Assembly: GCA_024345305.1 (NCBI GenBank)
Contig: BRON01000019.1
Coordinates: 620,001 to 684,000, forward strand
DNA length: 64,000 nucleotides
Direction: 5' to 3'
Origin: Mrakia gelida
Taxonomy: Eukaryota > Basidiomycota > Tremellomycetes > Cystofilobasidiales > Mrakiaceae
The notes under the pieces are model-generated. The model was given only the letters and a program-made list of their open reading frames with translations, did no database searches and had not been told where the DNA came from. A program made the position numbers and the translations under genes. Of the stretch, positions 24,175-36,100 are shown piece after piece (position 1 is the stretch's first letter; the number at the start of each line of letters is the position of its first letter).

Positions 24175-24836
24175 CATCGTACGGCTCGCTAGAAGCTATT
24201 TGGATCCACTCAGTTGTATTCTACGTCCCTGCTCGACGATCTGCGTGAGTCTTTCTGCCAATTTCGACGACGCGTCTTCCCTTTGCGAGCGAGCCAGCTG
24301 ATCTGCCTCTGGTCTCCTTCTTCCCTTGATGAGAACAGCTTAGGCTCATGTTGCCTTTTCCTTTCGATCTTTCATCACGGCTCGCCACAACAGTCCTCGG
24401 AGGATCGACCGTAACGACGCGACGTGAGCCCTCCCTTCCTTCCTCGCGCCTTCTTAGTACGTTCGGACAGCTGAAACCTCGTTTCTTCATGTTAGTCAGC
24501 CGTACTTCGACACCAGCGCTGGAACTAACGGGAGTCTCGCCGAAATCTCTTCCAGAGATCAATCGTAGCTCGACGAGATCTCATGACCGTCTCATCAACT
24601 TTTCTCCTTCGTTCGCCAGCTAGTTGTCTCTGACGTTCCTCGCCACACTCTCTTCACTATCTCTGGCAGTAGAAAATTTGACGCTGACACTCGATTCGAA
24701 CCGAACGGGGGCTGAAGGCGGAGCTGACCCCTGTGGGTTTGTTTCGAGAACGTCGTCCCTCTTCGCTTCGACTAGCTCCGTTCTCTCCCAACCACCGACC
24801 ACCACCTTCTCCGTCCTCTGCAAACTCTTCAACATA
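24175..24836 (+). other. 3' flank of paralog F with further splice-like signals
   Basis: It contains GTGAGTCTTT at 24244 followed by an AGCTGATCTG branch and GAACAG acceptor near 24342, and later GTTAGTCAG-type signals. This suggests a spliced 3' UTR rather than a separate protein. Short frames on either strand are not convincing. The promoter of the next plus-strand gene should lie at the right end. Confidence 0.35.
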
Positions 24837-25865
24837 ATGGAAGAGCCTCGATCCTCCCAAAGAACACCTTCGAACGCGAGCCAAACTCCCCTCCGAGCTG
24901 GAGACGCCGAGGTGAGTCAAACGTCGAGGGAGCTTTCCTTCTCTCCCTTCGCCACATCGCTGAGACCCTCACTTTCTTTCTCCCCCAGAGCATCAAGAGT
25001 GACACTACGGCAGGTGAGTATAGACCCTTCGATTTGTCATCGACTCGAGACAAAGGAGAGAGGTAGGCAGAAGGGACGAGAAGACAGCGTCTTCTTCGTC
25101 GCTAGATCGTCTCGAAGACTTCTCTCGCTCGCTGACCATCCTATCTTCTCCCCATCCACCATTTGCAACCCCCACCCCAGCCCCTCCTTACCAACCAGAT
25201 GCTCCTTCCTACCAGATGAAGGACCCACCAGCCTATCAGCAACAGCAACAGCAAAACGAAACGACTCCTCTCGTCGACCCCACCGCCAACTCCGACACTC
25301 TTCCCCTCCCGAACACGGTCCCTCAACCCGCCGTTCAAGAAAATGGCACCGTCGTCAACATCTACCTTCTCGTGATCGACACCATCTGAGGTCGATACAC
25401 CTACGAAACCTATCGAGCCGTCCACCACCACACCAGAGCTCGAGTCTTCGCCCGAACCCCTCGCGTCGTCGTCGTCCAATCGAACAACAATCCCTCCTTC
25501 CTCTCCCTCATCGGCTCAGCCCTCTCCTCCCTCTTCAGTACCTCAAATCTCCAAACAGCTTTCAGATGGTTTGGGATCTTCCTCGCTACTGCCCTTCCCC
25601 TTCTCGTCGTCTTCGAAATCGCATTCGGGATCTACAGTACTGGCTCCTCCTCTTCCTCTTTAACCTCGTTTTGCATGCAGGTCTCGCCGTTGTTGGATTC
25701 GTCGGAGCAGGGATCGTTGGGATCGAGCATTTCTTCCAGGCCATTGGGAGGGTGATTGGGTTGGGGTGGCAGAATGGGAAGGAGTTCTTTGAAGGAATTG
25801 GTGGAGGGGTCGCGTCGTTCCTCGAGATGTTGAAGGGGTTGGTGGGTCTTGGGGTGAAGGTCTAA
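24837..25865 (+). CDS. Small membrane protein with an in-frame TGA, unrecognised
   Basis: Exons are 24837..24911, 24989..25013, 25181..25636 and 25681..25865. The N terminus is hydrophilic (MEEPRSSQRTPSNASQT), then PPYQPDAPSYQMKDPPAY followed by a Gln run. After NGTVVNIYLLVIDTI a TGA stands at 25387-25389. The same frame then continues through GRYTYETYRAVHHHTRARV to a clear transmembrane segment (WFGIFLATALPLLVVFEIAF). A 44-nt intron (25637-25680) leads to the C terminus AVVGFVGAGIVGIEHFF and KEFFEGIGGGVASFLEM, ending at 25865. The coherent protein on both sides suggests the TGA is a mutation, a sequencing error, part of a missed short intron, or read through. No family recognised. Confidence 0.5.
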   Translation: MEEPRSSQRTPSNASQTPLRAGDAEVSQTSRELSFSPFATSLRPSLSFSPRASRVTLRQVSIDPSICHRLETKERGRQKGREDSVFFVARSSRRLLSLADHPIFSPSTICNPHPSPSLPTRCSFLPDEGPTSLSATATAKRNDSSRRPHRQLRHSSPPEHGPSTRRSRKWHRRQHLPSRDRHHLRSIHLRNLSSRPPPHQSSSLRPNPSRRRRPIEQQSLLPLPHRLSPLLPLQYLKSPNSFQMVWDLPRYCPSPSRRLRNRIRDLQYWLLLFLFNLVLHAGLAVVGFVGAGIVGIEHFFQAIGRVIGLGWQNGKEFFEGIGGGVASFLEMLKGLVGLGVKV

Positions 25866-26119
25866 GGGTCGTAGGGGAAGGTGGAAGGTGATGGTGGTGA
25901 CGAGGACGTTTTCCGTTTCCGTGTTCAGAGTGCTCTCTTTCCCTTCGTCTGTCTCTCATAGTCGGTTTCCGCCAGATCTTGAACGCGTCGTGTGCGTTTC
26001 GTTTCGACTTTCGCTTCTCTTCGCTCGCTCGTCAACGAAAAAGGGATGATCTCACTCCCATACGACCAGAGGACAAAACCTAGCAAAGAACCAAAATCTA
26101 ATTCCCTCCCAGATCGGAA

Positions 26120-28090
26120 TCAAGGCTTCCTATAGTACTTCGCCTCCACAAAAGGCATGGCCTTCACCACCGCGTCTCTCAGCTTCTTCCTCACCATCAC
26201 ACTAACCTCGGTCCCCTTCTTGTGGAACCCGTTCTGGATGTAACCCATCCCGATGTTGCCCCCGACCGTAGGAGAAGGGATTCCAGAGGTGATTTTGCCT
26301 ACAACAAAAACCAAAAACGAGATCGAAAGTCAGCGTTCACGACGCGTCGAGTCGAAGACGAGTTCGAGTTTTGGGAAAGAAAAGCGGGAGAACGACGCAC
26401 CAATAACCTCCTTCCCCCCTCTAGCGTAGATCTCGGCTCCCTCCCTGGCAGGAGCACCGGTGATGAGGAACCCTACTCGTCGACGAGAAGGACCTGAAGC
26501 GAGCTCTTTGAGGATTCGAGAGGATCCGATGAAGTCCCCGGCGGCTCGTCGATCCTTGCCTGTCGAACGAAAACGAGCGCGTTTTCCGAGGTCAGCTTCA
26601 GAGAGGGACAGAAAGGAAAGAGGGAGCGAGGGAGAGCGAACCGATGACCCAACTCAACCCAGCCTCGACGGGAGAGACGCTCTCGTCAAGATCGTGTCCG
26701 TACAAGCACATTCCAGCTTCGAGTCTCAGCGAGTCTCGAGGTCCGAGACCTGTGAGTTGGACGGGTTCGGTGGCTGCGATGAGGGCGGTGATGTCGACGG
26801 TGTTGGCTGGGGGGATGGAGATCTGTGATGCGAAGCGCGGAAGTGAATCAGCGAGGCGAAGCGAGGGAGGAGGAGATGGGAGTGAGGATGACGGGCTGAC
26901 CTCGAAACCGTCCTCTCCGGTGTATCCTCCTCGAGCGACGTGACAGTTGATCCCCTTGACGTCCATGTAAGCTGACTGTCCGAAGTAGAGAGTTGAGAGA
27001 TCGTAGGAGGTGTGTTGTTGAAGGACTTCAACGGCTTTGGGACCTGTTGTCGAAGACGAACGAACCAACGCGAGCGAGGTCAGTTTCGAGCGAAACGAGA
27101 ACGAGAACGAGAAGGACGAGGAGGTGAAGCTCACCCTGCAAAGCGATCAACCCCCAACCCTCCAACACCTCCATCACGACCTTCCCTCCAACCTTCCCCT
27201 CCTTGGCATTCCACTCCTCCAGCTTCTTTCCAAACCAAGCAAGATCCTCCTCCCTCCTTCCAGCGTTGGTAACGACGTACCACTCTCCCTCCGAGTGCTT
27301 GGTCAAGATGGTATCGTCGATGATCCCACCCGTCTCGTTCAGCAGCACCGACAAGGTTGAAGTCCATTCGGGTAGGGTTGAAAGGGAGGAAGGGACCAAG
27401 GAGGAGAGGAAGGCTGTTGCTGTTGGGCCTCTGAAGAAGGATTGAACCATGTGCGAGACGTCGAAGAGACCGGCTTGGGTTCGGACGTGGTTGTGGGAAG
27501 CGATTTGACCTCCGTCGGAGGAGTAGGAGAGGGGCATGGAGAAGCCGGCGAAGGGGACCATGGAGGCGCCGTTTTGGACGTGGAACTCGTAGAGGGGGGT
27601 CTTGGAGAGCTGAGAAACGAACGAGCGAGGAGGAGGAAGAAGGTCAGCTTGAGCGGTTCGTCGTTCCAGCCGAGTCGATGTGGAAGGTCTAGTAGATAGG
27701 AACAGGAGGTTGATCCTTTCTCTTGATCTCTACAAGAGTTATATACCAATCCTGCCTTATCTGGATTTGAACTCTCGCTCCTAAGGCGAGTGCCAGACGA
27801 TCTCCTCCATCCTTCCAAACTCTCCTTCCCTCCCTCCCTCCCTCCCTTCCCTTTCCAGCCTCTCTCCCTCCCCCTCCCCTACTCTCCCACCGCCCTCGAA
27901 CGCGCACCCATCTCTCCATCACCACTCTAACAGCCAGCTGAAAAACAAAACTCACCTCCTTAGCAGCAGGAGCGGCCGCGGAGTAGGCTCTAACGAGAGC
28001 AGCAGGAGTCACTCGAGCTGAGATTCGACGGGGAAGAGCGAACGTCGTCCTCGAAGAGAGAGCTTGTCGAGAGAGAACACAGGTCGACAT
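26120..28090 (-). CDS. GCV1: Aminomethyltransferase, glycine cleavage system T protein (mitochondrial)
   Basis: It transfers the methylamine carbon of glycine to tetrahydrofolate in the mitochondrial glycine decarboxylase complex. Exon 1 (27956..28090) encodes a typical import leader: [20 protein letters not shown], then [20 protein letters not shown]. After a long first intron of 345 nt the protein continues [86 protein letters not shown] and GRKEVIGKITSG-type T-protein blocks, ending [14 protein letters not shown]. The Arg-rich leader, folate-binding DVSHM and GYTGEDGFE motifs make the assignment firm. It is convergent with the small membrane protein and tail-to-head with MTR10. Confidence 0.95.
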
Positions 28091-28614
28091 CCTAGTTGCA
28101 GAAGATGGCGAGGGGGAGGAAAGGGAGGGAAGAGGGGTTCGTGGTGGTTGAAGGGGAGACGGGAGAGTTCGCTGCTTGAAAAGAAGAAAAGAGAAGAGAG
28201 GCACCGAGGAGATGGGAGGGGAGAGATTGCGCGCACCGAGGTCGAGGAAGAGGCGATGGTTTCGACTTTCTTGTCCCCGATTTCGGAAGCTGATGGCGAG
28301 GGAGCTACGAGAAAGAGCTCCAAGGAATGTGTCTACGAGAGTTGACTTCGAGAAGCGAGTCCCAGCGACGCGACACACAACCACAGGCAAAAACGGTGAG
28401 CTCCGACCAACTCCTGCTCTCCCCGACGCGTCTCGACTCCTTCTTTTCCTGCTTCTCTTCTGCGTCCTCTACGAGAGCATGAGTAGGTGCATGTGAATGT
28501 GTAGTATGTAGAAACCAAGATGTGGATGCATTAACAAAAAAGCCCTCCCTTCCCTCCCTCGCTCAGCCGCTGGCCGAGAAGAAATCGAAAAACAACAACG
28601 ACGTCCGTCCCTCC
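28091..28614. other. Intergenic region between MTR10 and GCV1
   Basis: About 520 bases separate the stop of MTR10 from the start of GCV1, both minus strand. They hold the GCV1 promoter and MTR10 3' UTR. One GACGCGTC palindrome lies at 28425. No gene is seen. Confidence 0.5.
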
Positions 28615-31600
28615 TCATCTCCCCTCCCCTCCCACCGACAACCTCCCACCCGATCTCAGACGCTCTCTCGTCCGTCTCGATGCTCGGAACAGACCCAGCA
28701 CGGCGGGTTTGACCAGATCCGGATTCGAGGTCGAGAGGGAGCTGGGAAGAAGCGAAACGAAAGGAGACGAGAGTTGTCGAGTAAGTTTTCGCGTCCGAAT
28801 TCGAGGCGAAGAAAGCGAGCGACTCACGTTCCAATCTTCGACAAGAAGTTCTGCTTGTCCACCATCGGCACGCTCGTCGAGGGAAGACCCTCGATAGCGA
28901 AAGGGATCCAAGCCGTCATCTTCTCCTGCCCGAACATCCCAGCGAGCACTCGAACGATGACCGTCACCAGCGGGATCGCGTCCTCTGAGTAGCCTGTGAC
29001 GAGTCCTCCTAAGATGAGCGAGATGAGGGTGAAGCCTTGGTCGGTGAGGACGGACTGGAGGGAGAGGTACATTGCTGAGCGGTCGGAGGGGGAGATGGAG
29101 GAAGTTGGGGTTGAGGGGGCAGGGGTGGAGGAACCGTTGGTGGAAGGAGGGGTGATGACAGGGTGATCCAGCAGGGAGGTGATGTAGTCGAGAGTTGTGA
29201 GGACGATGTTGTCGGCTGGGAGGGAGAGGGCTGCGATGGCGAGGGAGAAGGACCGAGGGAAGGCTGGGGAGGCGAGGAGTTGAAGGGGAGCGGAGTTGAT
29301 CATCTCGAGGAGGAGGTGGACGTAGTCGTCGAGAACTGAGACGATGGATAGAAGAGTCGTCAGTCAAGAAGCTCGAGCGAGAGAACAAAAGGAAGGAAGA
29401 GAGAAGCTCACCGTCTGGAATCTCCGTCGCGGACTGTCTCTCGTCGAGCATCCTCCCCACCACCTCCGTCTCCCTCTCCCAACTCCTCACAAACGCAGCC
29501 AGCACCTCACTCCCACCAGGAATCCCCACATCTCCAGCGTACGCACTCCCAGCCTTCCCCGTGATCCAAAGGTACGCCGAGATCTGCGAGACCTCGAAGC
29601 ATCCCGCCATCCGATCCAACAGACTTGGGACGATAGGAACGGCGGCTGCTCGGAAGAAGGTGATTCCTCGACGAAGGAGAGTGCACACCGGCTCGGCGAT
29701 GATCCATTCCGACCCGAATCGAACGAGGAGGGAGTCGATAACGGCCCAGATCTCGGCTGGCGTCGAAGCGCAACTGGCTGGGAGGTCGGACCCGAAGGTT
29801 CCGAGGACGGAGAGGAAGGTCGCGAGTTGTTCGAGGGCGACTGTTGATACGAGACGAAGGTGATCAGTAAGAGCGAAGAGGAGGGAAGGAAAAAGAGGAA
29901 GAGGACTCACGAGCGACGGCATCAAACTCAGCTCTCGTAGGAACTCCCTGCTTCTGAGTCAACTCGTGAGCTTTCTGGATCATGGGCATGGCGAACGTCC
30001 GAAGTCCAGCAGCAGCGTCCTCGACTGGCATGAAGGAGAGAACGAAGGCGATGGCTTCCGAGACCTGGATGACGTCGTCGTGGGCGAGGGAGGGACCGAT
30101 GGTGGTGAGGAAGGTGTGGAGTTGAGGAAGGTAGGGAACGAGGTGCTGGATTCGACGCGTCGAGAGAAAGAACGAAGGGTCAGCTCTCCGTTCTCGACTT
30201 CGAGAGACTTCGAACGAAGACACCACGAGGGAGATACAAAAAGCTCGAGACTCACCTGCTTGCAATCCTTGCAAAGATATCGCATCGACTGAGCCGAAGC
30301 AGCAGCGACGTCCGCGTCGCGATCCTCGAATCCTGAGCTCACGTACTGGAGCATGAAAGGGAGGTGTTCGGGGTGTTGATCGATCCATTCGCTGTACCGA
30401 CCAATGACCAGGATGGCGGCGTATCGAACGTTGGGATGGGGAGGGAGGGAGGGGAGGAGGTTCATGATGAGAGGGACGACCTCGTTGTCCTTGGGATCGA
30501 CCTCCGCTCCCATCGACCTCATGGAGAAGAGAGGAGCCTCGATGGCCTGCCACGGTAACGACGACGAAGGATCCGAAGCCAAAGCGTCCACGGCTGTCTT
30601 GATGAGGTCGTAGCTCCGTTTCAGGCAGACGTTCGAGCCGAGGACGTAGCAACAATCCTTCAACGTGTCTCCCATCGTGTGCCTGAACGTCCTGAACTCA
30701 TCCCTCTCCTCGGCGTTCATCTCCTCCGGGTTCTCTGGGAATTGAAGGTGACCGATGATGATCTCGACGAGGGAGGAGTAGACGTCCCTGAACGCTTGAG
30801 TGAACGAATCGACGGGTCGCTTTCCGAGCGAGTGCGAAAGTCGATACCAGAAGTTGAAGGTGATCCGAACGATGTCGAGGTCCTCGTAGGCGGCGCACTT
30901 TCCGATGGCTTGGACGAGAGGGAAGAAGGTCTCCGGGTGTTGAATGATGAGGGGTCGGTACGTCTCTCCAGCCTCGACGAAGATCCGACAGAGGTTTCGC
31001 ATCGCGTCCGGGTCGTCGTCGGCGACGGCTTGATCCAGTCTTGGTGCGAGAGCGATGACTCGAGGGAGGATGAGTTGGATGACCTCGAGGTTGTCGTCGA
31101 TTTCCTGGGTTTCGTGGATGAGATCGACGAGGACGTCGGCGGCGGTGTCGAAGAGGGAGTTGGATTCGAGGGCTCGGAAGGAGAAGTCGAAGAGGGGAGT
31201 TTGGGCGATTTGACTGGACATAACCTCTCCTGCGACGAGCCAGCTCCGAAGGGTTTGGAAGGAGACCTCTTGGATTTTGGTGGTGACTCCTGTGAAGGTC
31301 GAGGTGAGATGGGAGGTCGGTGAGCATCGGTTTGGGAAGGAGAGCGAGGCGAGAAGGGAAAGAGAGCCCACGAACCTGGTGCCTCGATGTACATGGCTAG
31401 CAGCTGAATGACCTCCTGAGCACTCGACGAAAGGAGATAGCTACACCGATCGCTCATCTCTTGACTCTGCGGAAGGGAGAGGAAACGTAGAGAAAAGGTC
31501 AGCTTCGACGTCGGCGAGAGCTCGAGCTCATTCGAGCTCTTTCCTCCTTCCTTCCTCCCCTCTGCTCCAGCCCACAACAACGGCACCGCCCGTCGTCCCA

Positions 31601-32707
31601 CCTCTACCTCCTCAGCCCTCCCAACATGAACTGTAGACCTCACCGTGATGGTAATCTTGGGGTTCGCGACCTCCTCTGGCAGAACTCTCAAGAAATCCAG
31701 CAGCGGCGGCACCATCTCGACCTCCTTCCCAAACTGCTCGATGAGCCCGTGAACGACGTCTGTCCACTCCATCATCTGCACTGCCAGGTCGGCGAGAGCG
31801 AGACACACTTGGATGAGGATTGGGCGATTTCCAGGGACGGCGAAGATGCGGAGGGCGGAGAGGAGGGAGGCACGAAGGGAGACGAGGGAGGGAGAGTCGA
31901 GCTCGGAGATGTCGTAGGTGACCTGAGAGGGAAGAGAGACAAGGCGCGAGAGATGGTCAGTATGATGATGAAGGTACTGAAATATCACTGAGCTCGCAGA
32001 AAGGTTGTAGGGCGAAGGTAAGGTCGAAGGAGGAAGGGAAGGAGGGGGAGGAAAGTGAAAAGGAGGGGTCATAAGTGTGGAGAGCTCGTTTGGAAGGGAA
32101 GGTCAAAGGAGAGCTCGTATGAGCTCAAAGGACCTGGTAGAGACATCTCTGAGCTCTCCGAGCTTGGACCGACCCTCCAGCCTATCAAGGTCGAAGTAGG
32201 GAGGAGAAGGGACAGCGAGGAGATGGTGAAAGCTCGCTCTCCTTCCCTTCGCCACGTCTCCCCTCCTTCCTTCCTTCCCTCCCTTCCTCACCTCCCTGCA
32301 ACCTCCCCTCGACATCCTCACACCCAGTACAGCTCCCCTCCTACGCTCTTCTTCTGTCCCGAATGAAAGTCAAGCTCACCTTTGCCCTAAACGTCTGTCC
32401 AGCGAACATCTTTACGTCCATCCCAACCTCATCCGAGAAGAGCAGAGCATGACACGTCTGCCACGCTTCCCTCTGTTGAGAGAACGATCAACAACCCAAA
32501 GATGCAAAAGTCAGTCAAAGGCAGCTACCTTGAGAAGTCTCTCTATCGGTCTCTTCGGGGGAGGGAGGGAAGAACGCTTGAACGTACGGAGTGCTGAAAG
32601 GAAGTCAACCAGTCGTTGGCTTGAAGTTGAGATTGTCGATCCGCTCCAGCTTGTTGAAGAGCTCCGAGAGCAGAAATAACCTGCTGGCACGCTGCATCGA
32701 GAGGCAT
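28615..32707 (-). CDS. MTR10: Importin-beta family nuclear import receptor (transportin-SR/Mtr10 type)
   Basis: A karyopherin that in its family carries SR-rich or mRNA-binding proteins (Npl3 in yeast) into the nucleus under Ran control. From ATG 32707 the frame gives MPLDAACQQVISALGALQQA, then NDWLTSFQHSREAWQTCHAL and the Exportin-1-like LVIQL-type helices: FAGQTFRAKVTYDISEL, SPSLVSLRASLLSALRIFA, LPEEVANPKITIT. The middle has the diagnostic LPWQAIEAPLFSMRSMGAEV and HPNVRYAAILVIGRYSEWID blocks. The C-terminal HEAT-like region includes LILGGLVTGYSEDAIPLVT and ends PAVLGLFRASRRTRERLRSG. The last intron restores the conserved LFRASR tail. The full length of an importin-beta protein is present. 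The SR-rich E3 ligase at 16.4-20.9 kb could be a cargo, but that is speculation. Confidence 0.93.
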
Positions 32708-33192
32708 ACCCGCGCAGAGAGCAAAGATGGGGAGGGAAAAAGGGAGGAGAGGGGGAGAGGAGGGTCGTGGTTTGGGTGGGAAGGAGTGAGGACCGACGAG
32801 AGCTCGCGAGGAGGAAGGGAGGAGAGGTTCGAGTGGAGGCGAAGTCGTTCTTTTTCTTATCGTTTGGTACCGAGGACAACGTATACAGCGTCAGAGGCGA
32901 AAGCATGTCAGAATTGACGAGGCTCGCCCAAAAAAAGGTGAAGGACAGCGAGATCAGGACGAGCCGAGTAGAGTCAGCGCGTCGTCGACGACTCCCTCAC
33001 ATCTTTCGTTTCCACCTCTCTCCCACTCTCAACCAGACACAGATCGATATCGTTTGTTCATTAATCATCACCCTAAGTGTAAAGACTCCCTGCTATCGAG
33101 ATCACCGTCGATCCGCCCTTCTAAGTATGACTCCCTCCCCGATAACACCTCCGTCCGTTCGAATGCCTCGCGTCGACTCTCCTCCTCCTTCT
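32708..33192. other. Upstream region of MTR10
   Basis: This stretch lies between the MTR10 start and the stop of the DUF300 gene, both minus strand. Presumed promoter and 3' UTR. No gene or repeat is seen. Confidence 0.5.
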
Positions 33193-36100
33193 CACTGCCA
33201 AGGGTTGCTGTCCTCCGATTCCTGCCGACGAGCGTTATCGAACCAAGGTGAGGATGATTTGGCCTTCGAGCTCGAAGAGGCCGTTGGAGGAGGGGGAGGC
33301 GGAGGCGACGAGGGAGGCGAGATGTGGAGGAGAGGGACGGTTCCAGTTGCTCTGAGAGAGGACGAGGAGATGGAAGAACGAGATCAGTACAAAAACGAGG
33401 AGGCAATCGAGAGGGAGATCGAGACGCCAAAGATGTGGGCGAGGAGAGAGAAGAGGGCGGAGAAAGAAAAGGCGCGAACGCGACGAACCTGGCGATGACG
33501 GTCCCATCCTTCTCTTCCTCCTGAACGACCTTCCCTCTTTCTCGCTCACGCTCAATGAAGTCGGCCTTGAAGTACGGAGCTTCGTCCAACCCAGCACTCG
33601 AACCACCTCCCTCCCTCTCCCCCGAAGACAGCCGCCTCCCGTTCGCGCTCGACCGATCCTCGACTACCAGATCGACCGCGTCGTCGGGGAGGACAGCTCC
33701 TTCCTCTCCAGGCGCGGGACCCGGAGACGGCGAGCGTGCACCGAAGTGATGATGGTGATGCGATTCCGAGGGTGAGGATGGCCGAGAGAACTGGAGGGAG
33801 GTTTGAGGGACGGGGAGGTGCGACGCTGCTTCCTTGAGATGGTCGACGACTTCCTTTCCTTTCGAGGTCCAGAGGAGACGGATGGGATCCTCGCGTGGTT
33901 CGGGGAGGGGCGAGACGAGGGAGTGAGGGGAGTGGTTGGAGGAGGAGGACCGTTCGATGGGAGCTCGCCAGGCCGAGGGGGACTCTTCGTCGCCGTCGAA
34001 AATGGCTTGAGCTGAGGAGGAGGAACTGTTCGGAGGCGATGGTGGAGGTGAAGCCTTCTTGGACTTCTTGGATTTACGTCCGATGGAAGGGTAGATGCTG
34101 TCGACTGTGATGAAAAGTGAGAGCGAAGAGAACGAGGTCAGTCGCGTCGTTCGACTCGTCACTTCGCGCAAGAGTGAGAGGATGAACTCACTCAGCCGCT
34201 CCTCGTCGTGATACGCTCCATACACCTTCCTCGGATCATTTTTCTTCCCATCGGCAGTTCCATTCCCCTCTCCATTACCATCTCCTCTCGCACGACGCCC
34301 AGGCAGCCCTCGTCCCCAGACCTCTCCCGTCCTCCTCCCTCGACCATCCCTCCCGTACCCTCGTAGCACGTTCTCCTCCTCCTCCCGCATCTTCCTCCTC
34401 GCCTCCTCCCTCGAAACATCGACCACTCGGTAGGCCCAGTCCCCGTGAAGCATCGACCGAGCATGCTCGTAAAGCTTCTCGTCTTCCTCGACCTCGAGCT
34501 CCTCCCTCTCTCCGTTCGTAGCTGTTGAGTCGTTCGGGAGAGCGAAGAACTCGAGGGAGGTGACCGAGTCGGTTTCGTCGTCGGAGTCTTCAATTCGTTC
34601 GGGTGGAGAGTTGGAAGAGGAGGAGGGAAGAGGAGGAGAGCGATAGCCTTTCGAGTGAGGTCCGTGGCCGTTTTTGTTGTAGACGCCGGTGGTTGGGGCA
34701 GGAGGGGGGTTGGAGGAGTTTCCTAGACTTCCGTAGTCTCTTCCTACCCCTCCGAGGATCCCACCGTCACCTCGAGGAACAGGAAGCCAGTATTCTGAGA
34801 GGGAAGAGGGAGTGTGGAAGGAGAGAATCAGTCGAGAGCGACGAGGACGCGTTGAACTCGACGAAGAGACGATGTCGACTCACTTCCTTTCCCTCCTCCC
34901 TCATATCTCAGTCCAGCTCTGATCCTCCTCTCTCGAGCGAGGCCTAACGAGTGAACAGCTCCTTCGGCAGGCTCGAACGACCGGTAGCTCATTCCCTTTC
35001 CTTGAACTGTCGATTTGAAGTCGAAGTAGACGTCGAGAAGACCAGCCGCGTCCCTGAGAGCGAGGAGGAACGGCATTCGAGCGACGTATTGGAGGGTTGG
35101 GTCGACTGCGTGGAGAGAAAGACGACGAGGTTAGTCGCAGTTCTGTAGCACGAAGAGGGACGAGGAAGGCAGAGGACGAAGAAACGAACCGTAGTCGTCC
35201 AGCCGACAGAAAGCGTACGCGTGAGCGATGGCGAAGAGAGGCATCTCGAAACAGATGAGGAGATCACCTGGGGCAAGATGAAGGGAGGGAAAGGTCAGAA
35301 ACGCGAAGGGAAGCAGAGCCGGAAAGGAAAGAAAGCGTACCTAGAGCGAGGGACATGTGTTCGGCGTCGGTGTAGACTCCGACTTTGGTGATGATCCCAG
35401 AGGCGACGAGGACGGAGACGAAGATGCCTTGCCAGAAAGAAAAGAAGAGGATTCCTTTGACGCAGAGGAACTTGGGTGTGGGTCGGAAGGGTTTGACGCT
35501 GAGTTGGGGAGGAGAAGCATCGAGACGCGTCAGAGAAGGACACCGACGAGAGATCATCGGAAGCAAACTCACTCTTCGAGGATGGCAACCCAGAACATCG
35601 CAAGACAGCTGCAAGATCAAGGAAAGAACCGATCAGTGAACGTTTCGACGGGGTGGGGGCAGTGAACGTCGACCCACTAGAGCGAGAGACAGATCGAGAT
35701 GTTGTAGACGATGGAGACGTAGGTGTAGGGAGTCGAAAAAGAGAGCTTTCCGTCGGCGTACGTGTCGGTGAGCTTGAGGACCAACGTAACGAGAGCGAGG
35801 ATAGGTTTCACCCAGACGTATTCTGACGAACGGGCAGGAACGATGAGCGACAGCGACGGTCAGCTCGAAACGAACGCGAAGACGCCTCGGCTCCTACGCA
35901 TCTCTTGAGCCAGAACTCACGAAGGATACCACGCTTGAGTCCAAGATATGTGTAGGGGTCTGATCCGTCCATCTCGTGGATGAAGATGGAGACGGGGAAA
36001 GGGTGAAGGGTTGGAGGGCGACCGTGAAGGAGGATGAGGAGAGATCGTTCTCCGCCGAGGTAGGTTACCAAAAGAGAGCTGTTTACGACGGAGGTGGATG

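Noticed and set aside
25387..25389. Selenocysteine at the in-frame TGA
   Set aside because: Fungi of this group are not known to have selenocysteine insertion machinery, and I see no stem-loop that I could call a SECIS. Mutation, error or readthrough are simpler.
24624..25865. A 413-codon plus-strand open frame over the small membrane protein
   Set aside because: Only its last about 60 codons are the true reading (exon 4). The earlier part is the wrong frame of exon 3, as splice signals and protein composition show.
27737..27830. A functional tRNA-Leu(TAG) in the GCV1 intron
   Set aside because: There is a good anticodon-like arm and B box, but no D arm, no matching acceptor stem and no proper T stem. 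Kept only as a weak finding.
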